A stretch of 64,000 nucleotides of DNA from an uncultured Collinsella sp. (GTDB lineage: Bacteria > Actinomycetota > Coriobacteriia > Coriobacteriales > Coriobacteriaceae). The position numbers and the translations under genes are program-made. Of the stretch, positions 25,856-32,671 are shown in pieces; the first letter of the stretch is position 1; the number at the start of each line of letters is the position of its first letter. The stretch covers positions 1-64,000 of the forward strand of contig CATWQC010000001.1 of assembly GCA_958352845.1 (NCBI GenBank), given 5' to 3'. The notes below the pieces were generated by a model. It saw only the letters and a list, made by a program, of their open reading frames with translations, ran no database searches and was not told where the DNA came from.

Positions 25856-25883
25856 TAGGATAGTCCTATTGACAGCCTGTCAA
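25856..25883. promoter_or_regulatory. Two adjacent dyads just before the glp-like operon
   Basis: TAGGA-TAG-TCCTA at 25856-25868 and TTGACA-GCC-TGTCAA at 25869-25883, directly abutting, 17 bases upstream of the first start codon. Their position at the expected promoter/operator suggests regulator binding; the regulator is unknown. Confidence 0.45.
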
Positions 25884-25900
25884 CTTGTCTGGGAGGCACC

Positions 25901-27355
25901 GTGGCAGAAACATTTGATATCGCAATTGTGGGCGCGGGCATTACCGGGTGCGCCATCGCGCGGCAGCTCGCGCGGTTTGACCTGTCCATATGCGTGATCG
26001 AGGCGGCCAACGACGTCGCCCTGGGCGCGTCGAAGGCCAACGGCGGCCTGGTGCACGCCGGCTACGATCCGGCGCCGGGCACCGTAAAGGCGCAGGTCAA
26101 CGCCCGTGGCTGCGAGTTATACGGTACGTGGGCGCAGGAGCTGGGCTTTCTGTTCTGCCGCACCGGGTCGATGGTGTTGGGCTTTAACGACGAGGACCGC
26201 GCGCATCTAGAGCAGCTGCGGTGCAACGGCCATGTCAACGGTGTGCCCGAGCTGTCAATCGTCGGACCCGACCGCATCCACGAATTAGAGCCGCGCGCCA
26301 GTGCCGATGCAACGTGCGCGTTGTGGTGCCCCTCGACTGGGTTTGTCGACCCGTTTGAGGTTGCCATCGCCGCGCTGGAGAACGCCGTGGCCAACGGGGT
26401 GTCGTTTATGCGCTCCGCATCGGTGGAAGCGATTGAAGTCGCGGGCTCGCGCGACGACACGCGCTTTACGCTGGCGACCTCCGCTGGCAACGTGCGCTGC
26501 CGCTACCTGATCAACGCTGCGGGCAACGGTACCGCCGACATCTCGCATATGGCGGGCGCCGAGGAGTTCCAGATGGTCTGGCGTCAGGGCAACATCGTGG
26601 TGCTGGACAAGGAGCCGCGCACGCTCATGCCGCTCTACCCCGTGCCGACGCCGGTGTCGAAGGGCGTTATCGTGACGGGCACCGTGCACGGCAACACCGT
26701 AATTACCGCGACGGCCGCCGTGCGCGAGCCGGGCGATACACAGACCTACGCGACCGATGTCAACGCGCTCCTGACCGGCGCGCGCAAGCTGGTGCCCGAT
26801 CTGGACACGCGCCGCGTGGTACGCGCGTTTGCCGGCGGTCGTCCGGTCATTCAGGGGACGAACGACTTCTTTATTGGGCAGTCGGCCGTGGTACCGGGGC
26901 TGCTCCAGGCAGCGGGTATTCAGTCGCCGGGCGTTGCGAGTGCGCCGGCCATTGCCGAGCGCATGGAGCAGGTACTACGCAATGCCGGCGTGGCCCTGCG
27001 CGAACGTTCCGATTGGGACCCGATACGCCGCGCGCCGGACGACTTTGACCGTGCACCGCTTGCGCTCAAGGAAGAGCTCATTAAGTCCGACCCCGCGTGG
27101 GGGCAGATCGTCTGCCGCTGCGAGACAGTGCCCGAGGCCGAGATCGTGGCCGCGATCCGACGCCGCCCGGGCGCGGTTTCGGTCGAGGGCGTCAAGCGCC
27201 GCTGCCGTGCCGGCATGGGTCGATGCCAGAGCGGCTTTTGCCAAAGCCGTGTGGTTGCGATCCTGGCGCGCGAGCTGGGCTGCGACCCCAGCGAGGTGCT
27301 GCTGGAGGATGCCGGTTCTTGGCTGGTTGAGGGACCGCTGAAGGGGGTGCGCTAG
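25901..27355 (+). CDS. FAD-dependent glycerol-3-phosphate dehydrogenase-like oxidoreductase with BFD-type [2Fe-2S] domain
   Basis: 484 residues starting at GTG 25901, with GGGAGG 5 bases upstream. The N-terminal DAO fold has the FAD motif IVGAGITG (residues 9-16) and ASKANGGLVHAGYD. The C-terminal domain of about 80 residues has the BFD-like iron-sulfur cysteines C405, C407, C442 and C447, plus C435. Genes of this shape, followed by an FAD/NAD oxidoreductase and a DUF1667 protein, form the three-gene anaerobic glycerol-3-phosphate dehydrogenase-type operon of many Firmicutes and Coriobacteria. A related 2-hydroxyacid (LhgO-type) substrate cannot be excluded. The stop is one base before the next ATG. 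No glpF or glpK is adjacent. Confidence 0.85.
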   Translation: MAETFDIAIVGAGITGCAIARQLARFDLSICVIEAANDVALGASKANGGLVHAGYDPAPGTVKAQVNARGCELYGTWAQELGFLFCRTGSMVLGFNDEDRAHLEQLRCNGHVNGVPELSIVGPDRIHELEPRASADATCALWCPSTGFVDPFEVAIAALENAVANGVSFMRSASVEAIEVAGSRDDTRFTLATSAGNVRCRYLINAAGNGTADISHMAGAEEFQMVWRQGNIVVLDKEPRTLMPLYPVPTPVSKGVIVTGTVHGNTVITATAAVREPGDTQTYATDVNALLTGARKLVPDLDTRRVVRAFAGGRPVIQGTNDFFIGQSAVVPGLLQAAGIQSPGVASAPAIAERMEQVLRNAGVALRERSDWDPIRRAPDDFDRAPLALKEELIKSDPAWGQIVCRCETVPEAEIVAAIRRRPGAVSVEGVKRRCRAGMGRCQSGFCQSRVVAILARELGCDPSEVLLEDAGSWLVEGPLKGVR

Positions 27356-27356
27356 G

Positions 27357-28745
27357 ATGGCGACATTTGATACGCGCGACGGACGCGCGAAGGCCGGAAC
27401 CGCAGAGGTCGGAGCCGCAGCGCCCGTGCAAACGCAGGCTTTCGACGTGGTCGTTATCGGCGGCGGACCTGCCGGCATGGCAGCCGCGCTTTCCGCGCAA
27501 AAGGCCGGCGCGCATGTGGCCATCGTGGAGCGCGAGCAGCATCTGGGCGGCATCCTCCGCCAGTGCATTCACCCGGGTTTTGGCCTGTCGCACTTTAAGC
27601 AGGAACTCACCGGTCCCGAGTACGCGCAGCGCTTTATCGACCAAGTGCACGCAACCGGCATTGCGCTATTCCTGAACAGCATGGTGATTGGGATTGATTC
27701 AGGCGAGTGCGCGTCGGGTGCAGACGAGAGCGCAGAAGATGGCGTCACCCATACCGTCACGCTCATGAGCCGCGACGGCATGCTACAGCTCACCGGGCGC
27801 GCGGTCGTCCTTGCCATGGGTTGCCGTGAGCGCACGCGCAGCGAGATCAAGATCCCCGGCAGCCGTCCCGCTGGCGTGTTTACGGCCGGCCTGGCGCAGC
27901 GATACATCAATATCGAAAATCTCAAGCCCGGCTCGCGTGCCGTCATTTTGGGCTCGGGCGATATCGGGCTGATCATGGCACGTCGCTGCACGCTCGAGGG
28001 AATTTCGGTCGAGGGCGTGTATGAGCTCATGCCATACGCCAACGGCCTGCGCCGCAATGTGAAGAACTGCCTGAACGACTTTGACATTCCGCTGCATCTG
28101 TCCACCACCGTCACACGTGTGATCGGCCACGACCGCGTGGAAGCCGTCGAGGTAAGCCAAGTCGACGAGCGCCTGGCGCCCATTCCGGGGACCGAGTGCA
28201 TCGTTCCGTGTGACACACTGCTGCTTTCGGTGGGCTTGATTCCTGAGAACGAGCTTTCGGTTGCCGCGGGCGTGGAGCTGGACCCGCGCACGCACGGCGC
28301 CGTGGTGGACCAGAGCCTGCAGACGGGCGTGCCGGGCATCTTTGCCTGCGGCAACGTGCTGCACGTGCACGACCTGGCCGACAACGTAACGACCGAGTCC
28401 GAGAGGGCTGGCGCAGCTGCAGCGGCGTACGCGATGGGGACCGGCGCGAGCGCCATTCCGGACTGCGAGCTCACCGTCTCCCCTGCCGGCATTGCGGGAT
28501 ACGCGCTGCCGGAACGTATTACGGCTGTGGCGCTCACCAAGCTCAACTTCCGCGTGCGCCGACCCGTCGACGCCGCCTGCGTGAGGATCTTGGCCGACGG
28601 CGAGGAACTGTTGGCCGGCAAGGTCCGAGCATTTAAGCCGAGCGTTATGGAAAGCTTCCCACTGCCGGCAAAGGTCATCAAACAAGCGCTCGACCTGGGT
28701 GCCAACGAGATTGTCCTATCCGTCGATCCCGTCGAGGAGGCATAG
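27357..28745 (+). CDS. FAD-dependent pyridine nucleotide-disulfide oxidoreductase (GlpB-like partner)
   Basis: 462 residues. A 28-residue Ala-rich lead precedes the FAD motif VVVIGGGPAGMAA (GGGPAG at 35-40). A second, NAD(P)-binding motif is VILGSGDIGLIMA, and CGNVLHVHDLADNV is the late FAD-contact motif. GGILRQCIHPGFG near residue 68-80 holds a Cys conserved in this subfamily. The protein would pass electrons between the dehydrogenase subunit and a carrier. It starts one base after the upstream stop and ends 3 bases before the DUF1667 gene, so the three are one operon. The long N-terminal lead suggests the true start could be slightly downstream. Confidence 0.87.
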   Translation: MATFDTRDGRAKAGTAEVGAAAPVQTQAFDVVVIGGGPAGMAAALSAQKAGAHVAIVEREQHLGGILRQCIHPGFGLSHFKQELTGPEYAQRFIDQVHATGIALFLNSMVIGIDSGECASGADESAEDGVTHTVTLMSRDGMLQLTGRAVVLAMGCRERTRSEIKIPGSRPAGVFTAGLAQRYINIENLKPGSRAVILGSGDIGLIMARRCTLEGISVEGVYELMPYANGLRRNVKNCLNDFDIPLHLSTTVTRVIGHDRVEAVEVSQVDERLAPIPGTECIVPCDTLLLSVGLIPENELSVAAGVELDPRTHGAVVDQSLQTGVPGIFACGNVLHVHDLADNVTTESERAGAAAAAYAMGTGASAIPDCELTVSPAGIAGYALPERITAVALTKLNFRVRRPVDAACVRILADGEELLAGKVRAFKPSVMESFPLPAKVIKQALDLGANEIVLSVDPVEEA

Positions 28746-28748
28746 CTC

Positions 28749-29147
28749 ATGAGCACGAAAGTGACCGAGACGTTGCAGTTCAACTGCACCACTTGCCCAT
28801 CCGAATGCATCCTGACCGTAGAGGTAGAGCGCGACGCCAATGGCGCCGTGGTGGAAGTGCGCTCCGTAACCGGCAACAACTGCCCGCGCGGCGATAAGTT
28901 CGCGCATCAGGAGCTCACCTGCCCCATGCGCGTGCTCACGACGACCGTGGCCGTCTCCGGCGGCGACGAAGTCCTGCTCCCCGTGCGCACGGTCGAGGCA
29001 ATCCCGCTAGAACTCCACGCCCAAGTCATGGCCCTCATCCGCGGCCTAATCGTCAAAGCCCCCATCCGCATGGGCGACGTCGTCCTCCCCGACCTCCTCA
29101 ACACCAACATCAACCTAATCGCCAGCATGGACATCGACCCAGCCTAA
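28749..29147 (+). CDS. DUF1667 family protein
   Basis: 132 residues. The N-terminal half has a Cys motif FNCTTCPSEC (C13, C16, C20) and NNCPRGDKFA with a further Cys, likely a metal or Fe-S site. The C-terminal half is RTVEAIPLELHAQVMALIRG and VVLPDLLNTNINLIAS. DUF1667 proteins are the third component of the GlpA-like/GlpB-like operon and are presumed to be an electron-transfer or assembly subunit; the function is not established. Three bases separate it from the previous gene. Confidence 0.88.
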   Translation: MSTKVTETLQFNCTTCPSECILTVEVERDANGAVVEVRSVTGNNCPRGDKFAHQELTCPMRVLTTTVAVSGGDEVLLPVRTVEAIPLELHAQVMALIRGLIVKAPIRMGDVVLPDLLNTNINLIASMDIDPA

Positions 29148-29205
29148 GCAGCTCATTTAGAACGGGGCTTTTAGTTACGCTGCCATCCATCCCACCCCTC
29201 CTCAA

Positions 29206-29268
29206 TTGCGGTGAAATAGTTCCTGATTTCCGCCAAAACCCCGGCATCTAGGAACTATTCCACCGCAA
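29206..29268. repeat. TTGCGGTGA palindrome, copy 1
   Basis: Arms TTGCGGTGAAATAGTTCC (29206-29223) and GGAACTATTCCACCGCAA (29251-29268), one mismatch in 18, with a 27-base loop. Same family as 30972-31038 and 43296-43370. Confidence 0.8.
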
Positions 29269-29312
29269 CTATCCTTGGAATCGGTATTTAGCTTGTGCCT
29301 ACTTTAGTGTCA

Positions 29313-29472
29313 TTTCAAAACTATGCCGGATTACGGGGCTGATTCGGAGACCTCCATCCATACCGGCAATTTTCGATTTTTGATAATCCGTCTACCTGCG
29401 GTTTTAATTTCGCGATTTTTCCCATGGTCATGTAATACAGGTACAGCCCCGTAATCCGCCATAGTTTTGAAA
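29313..29472 (+). repeat. Variable-arm palindromic element, copy A (upstream of pepQ)
   Basis: Outer arms 29313-29341 and 29444-29472 pair over 28 of 29 bases (arm begins TTTCAAAACTATGCC). Inside, 29388-29416 is identical over 29 bases to 30825-30853 of copy B. About 60 bases further on, a 28-base motif (29533-29560, GCAGCTAAAATAGCCCCGTC and onward) recurs after copy B at 30934-30961 with one mismatch. Orientation is given relative to the shared core. No gene is visible in the 29148-29612 gap apart from these repeats. Confidence 0.85.
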
Positions 29473-29612
29473 CCAGCCCATTTGGGACTGGCCTCTTATG
29501 GCTACTTTTACCTATTAGCCCGCAAGTTTGACGCAGCTAAAATAGCCCCGTCCCAAATTGACTACCCTGGCATTGGGGATACCATGGTGGCAACCTAGCG
29601 AAAGGATGTTTC

Positions 29613-30701
29613 ATGGCACATGTCGATGACCAGCGTGTGGCGCACGTGCTTGATGCGCTCGAGGCTCAGCACCCCGGCGCACAGCTGCTCGTAAACGACC
29701 CGTGGTCGATTTACTATCTGACCGGTTTTTATGCCGATATGTTCGAGCGTTTTTGCGGCGTGCTGCTCGCACGCGATAGCGAACCTGTGATCTTGGTCAA
29801 CGCGCTGCATCAGCGACCCGAGTACGACAATGCCCGCGTGGCCTATCACACCGATACTGACGTAGTGGCCGACGCCATCGTTCGCGAGGTCGATCCGAAC
29901 AAACCGCTCGGCATCGACACCGTCATGCGTTCCGGCTTTTTGATGCCACTCATGGAGCGCCACGCAGCCAGCGAGTTTTTCCTGGGCGACTTTGCCGTCA
30001 CCGCCGCGCGCACCCACAAGGATGACGCCGAACAGGCGCTCATGCGCGCGTCCTCGGCCGCTAACGACGCCGTGATGGCCGACGTCATCAAGCTCGTCCA
30101 CGAAGGCGTGACGGAGCGCGAGATTGCCGACCAGATGCTCGGCCTGTATCGCAAGCACGGCTGCGAGGGCTTTAGCTTTCCGCCCATCGTGAGCTTTGGT
30201 GCTAACGCCGGCGACCCGCACCACGAGCCCGACGACACCGTGCTCAAGCGCGGCGACGTAGTGCTGTTCGACATTGGCGGGCGTCATCGCAACTACTGCT
30301 CGGACATGACGCGCACGTTCTTTTGGGGCGATCCGGACGAGGAGACGGCGCGCATCTACGACATCGTGCGCCGCGCCAACGAGGCCGCCGAGGCACTCAT
30401 CGCACCGGGTGTGCGCATGTGCGACCTGGACCGCGCCGCGCGCGATGTGATTGAAGACGCGGGCTATGGGCGGTACTTTACGCATCGCCTGGGTCACTCG
30501 ATCGGCCTGCAGGACCACGAGCCGGGCGACGTTTCACTCGTCAACGAGCAGGTCGTAGAGCCGGGCATGACGTTCTCCATCGAGCCGGGCATATACCTCC
30601 CCGGCCGCACCGGCGTCCGCATCGAGGACCTGGCCCTGGTTACCGAGACCGGCGTCGAGATTCTCAACGCCTACCCCCACGATCCGCTCCGCCTAGACTA
30701 G
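29613..30701 (+). CDS. pepQ: Xaa-Pro peptidase, M24 family
   Basis: 362-residue cytosolic dimetal peptidase that removes X-Pro dipeptide units (prolidase/aminopeptidase P type). The N-terminal creatinase-like domain covers residues 1 to about 130. The catalytic pita-bread domain follows, with the five metal ligands visible: two Asp in VLFDIGGRHRNYCSDMTRTF, His in THRLGHSIGL, Glu in SIEPGIYLPG and Glu in VRIEDLALV. GAAAGGA lies upstream of the ATG. It is flanked on both sides by copies of the same palindromic element in direct orientation, and a 15-bp hairpin begins right after its stop. Confidence 0.92.
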   Translation: MAHVDDQRVAHVLDALEAQHPGAQLLVNDPWSIYYLTGFYADMFERFCGVLLARDSEPVILVNALHQRPEYDNARVAYHTDTDVVADAIVREVDPNKPLGIDTVMRSGFLMPLMERHAASEFFLGDFAVTAARTHKDDAEQALMRASSAANDAVMADVIKLVHEGVTEREIADQMLGLYRKHGCEGFSFPPIVSFGANAGDPHHEPDDTVLKRGDVVLFDIGGRHRNYCSDMTRTFFWGDPDEETARIYDIVRRANEAAEALIAPGVRMCDLDRAARDVIEDAGYGRYFTHRLGHSIGLQDHEPGDVSLVNEQVVEPGMTFSIEPGIYLPGRTGVRIEDLALVTETGVEILNAYPHDPLRLD

Positions 30702-30702
30702 C

Positions 30703-30737
30703 CAATGTGACAAAGGGACAGCCCCTTTGTCACATTG
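30703..30737. repeat. Hairpin with GGGACAG loop right after pepQ
   Basis: CAATGTGACAAAGGG (30703-30717) pairs perfectly with 30723-30737; the loop is ACAGC. It starts one base after the stop codon. There is no T-run. The sequence resembles the dispersed GGGACAG-type intergenic repeats (compare 45018-45048). It may serve as a 3' end of the message. Confidence 0.7.
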
Positions 30738-30760
30738 CGATTACGTCGCGCCACAAAAAC

Positions 30761-30898
30761 GGCCTATCTACTACGTTTAACCCGCATGGGTCGACCATAA
30801 CCGAGTTTTCGCAAAATACGCAAGCCGTCTACCTGCGGTTTTAATTTCGCGATGTTCCGTGTGGTCGAGGGTAACCTGTCAAACGTAGTAGATAGGCC
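30761..30898 (+). repeat. Variable-arm palindromic element, copy B (downstream of pepQ)
   Basis: Perfect 18-bp outer arms GGCCTATCTACTACGTTT (30761-30778) and its complement at 30881-30898. The arm sequence is unrelated to that of copy A, but the inner core (30825-30853) is identical to copy A over 29 bases and the rest is alignable. The downstream 28-base motif is at 30934-30961. Confidence 0.85.
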
Positions 30899-30971
30899 CA
30901 TTTCGTGACAAGCGAGTCAACTCGGGGTACAGGGCAGCTAAAAAAGCCCCGTCCCAAATTGGCTGCTTTTG

Positions 30972-31038
30972 AGTTGCGGTGATATACGGATTGTTTGAGG
31001 CTTCTGGCTTGTAAAACAGTCCGTATTTCACCGCAACT
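30972..31038. repeat. TTGCGGTGA palindrome, copy 2
   Basis: Arms 30972-30996 and 31014-31038 (AGTTGCGGTGATATACGGA and onward) pair over 23 of 25 bases, with a 17-base loop GAGGCTTCTGGCTTGTA. It lies 14 bases after the folC stop on the opposite strand. Confidence 0.85.
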
Positions 31039-31052
31039 GATGAGGGGATGGG

Positions 31053-32396
31053 TTAGCGGAGCAGACCGGCTACTTCGCCGGCTAGGGTGATGGTGCCGGC
31101 AGCTACGAAAGGCTCGTCTGCGGCATCGAAGGCCGCGAGGGCCTCGGACACGCTGGGGTACACGCCAACAAGCTTGTCAGCGTCCACAAGTGCGGCGAGC
31201 TCCTCCGCCGGCAGGGCGCGATCGGAATCGGTCTGGGTCACGACCACGCGCGGGAAAGCCGGGATCAGCACGTCGACGATGCCCGCCACGTCCTTGTCGG
31301 CCAGCGCGGCGCACAGCAGCGTGGGGCGATTCTCCACGCACGGATCAATCTCGTCCAGCGCGCTCACAAAGTTCTCGCAGCTCTGGGGGTTATGACAGGC
31401 GTCAATCAGCTTAAGCGGATCGGTCCCCAGCACGTCAAAACGACCCGGTGTGGGGCAACCCATAAGCGATGCATCCAGCGCATCGTGGTCGAGCTCGCGA
31501 CCCAGATACCCCTCGCAAAGCATAATCGCGCACGCGGCATTCTGCGGCTGATAGGCCGGCTTGACCATGCTCGACGTATAGATCGCACGTGGCGTGGTGC
31601 AGCTAAACTCAACCGTGTCGCCCACATGCACCGGCACCTTAGTCGTGGCATGCCTCACCACGAGCGGCACAATGCCGCACTCTCGACAACGGGCATCCAT
31701 CACGCGCTGAACGCTCGCCTCATGCGTGCCCTCGCCCAGCACAACCAGGCGTCCGGGCTTAATGACCGCAGCCTTCTCCCCCGCAATGGCCTCGAGCGTA
31801 TCGCCCAAAATACGTGTGTGATCGAGCCCAATGCCTGTAATGGCCACGGCGACAGGATCGGTCGCACTCGTAGCATCCCAGCGTCCGCCCATGCCGACCT
31901 CAAGCACGGCCACGTCCACGCAAGCCTCGGCAAACACCACCAGTGCAGCAGCCGTCAGCAGGTCAAACGGCGTGATGGTATAGGCGCGCTCCCCCGCCGC
32001 CACACGACGGGCATTCACTCGATGCCCCGCCTCAACAGCGGCCGAAACGCCACGGGCAAACGCCTCATCGCTCACAACGCGCCCGTCAACCTCCATGCGC
32101 TCGGGATAGCGCACCAGCTGAGGCGACGTATACAGCGCGGTCTTGAGCCCCTCGCCGCGAAGAATAGCAGCCGAAAAACGCGTAGTCGAAGTCTTGCCAT
32201 TGGTACCGGCAACCTGAATGCAATCGAAATACTCGTCCGGACGCCCCAACTCATCGAGCATATCGACAACCGTCTCGAGCAGAGGACCAGCATCCCCAGA
32301 AATCCGCCCCGTATCAGCAGCCAAAGCAACAGCCTCATCAAACGAAAGCAACTCAAACGAGAACGGCACAGAATACGACCCAGAACGCTTAGCCAT
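31053..32396 (-). CDS. folC: Folylpolyglutamate synthase / dihydrofolate synthase
   Basis: 447-residue Mur-ligase-fold enzyme that adds glutamate to dihydropteroate or folates. The P-loop VAGTNGKTSTTRF is at about residues 56-68; TSPQLVRYPERM and VLEVGMGGRWDATSA are FolC signatures. ATG 32396 (MAKRSGSYS) is chosen because GAGGGG lies 10 bases upstream; an in-frame ATG seven codons earlier has none. Residues near the C-terminus (KLIDACHNPQSC) form the glutamate-binding part. Its 3' end is close to repeat 30972-31038. Confidence 0.92.
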   Translation of the reverse strand: MAKRSGSYSVPFSFELLSFDEAVALAADTGRISGDAGPLLETVVDMLDELGRPDEYFDCIQVAGTNGKTSTTRFSAAILRGEGLKTALYTSPQLVRYPERMEVDGRVVSDEAFARGVSAAVEAGHRVNARRVAAGERAYTITPFDLLTAAALVVFAEACVDVAVLEVGMGGRWDATSATDPVAVAITGIGLDHTRILGDTLEAIAGEKAAVIKPGRLVVLGEGTHEASVQRVMDARCRECGIVPLVVRHATTKVPVHVGDTVEFSCTTPRAIYTSSMVKPAYQPQNAACAIMLCEGYLGRELDHDALDASLMGCPTPGRFDVLGTDPLKLIDACHNPQSCENFVSALDEIDPCVENRPTLLCAALADKDVAGIVDVLIPAFPRVVVTQTDSDRALPAEELAALVDADKLVGVYPSVSEALAAFDAADEPFVAAGTITLAGEVAGLLR

Positions 32397-32557
32397 AACC
32401 CAAAGTCCCCTCAACATAAAAAGAGGCCCGCAATAAACAACGAGCCCCTCCCATTCAAAATATCAGCCAAACACCGCTTGCAGCAGAATCAAGGCCACAA
32501 CCAAGTGGCCCTACCAGGCAGCGGACGCCCCCGTAACCGCCATGGGAGCGGTTTGGG

Positions 32558-32646
32558 GCTTTGCTCGCCGCAAGTTCCGCACGCAAAGGACAGCACTTAA
32601 TGTGCTGTCCGTCTTTCGCAGGACTGTCCGCAGTAGCGAGCAAAGC
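32558..32646 (-). repeat. Nested variable-arm palindrome, copy next to the valS stop
   Basis: Outer arms GCTTTGCTCG (32558-32567) and CGAGCAAAGC (32637-32646). Inner stem GGACAGCAC (32588-32596) and GTGCTGTCC (32602-32610) around TTAAT. The interior shares TTCCGCACG, CACTTAATGTG and AGGACT blocks with the reverse complement of the element at 35389-35503. A further weak dyad precedes it (CCAAA-CCGCT type, about 32467-32556), holding GGCCAC/GTGGCC. It lies 25 bases after the valS stop. Confidence 0.8.
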
Positions 32647-32671
32647 GTCGGGACGCGCCCCTCAGTAAGAC

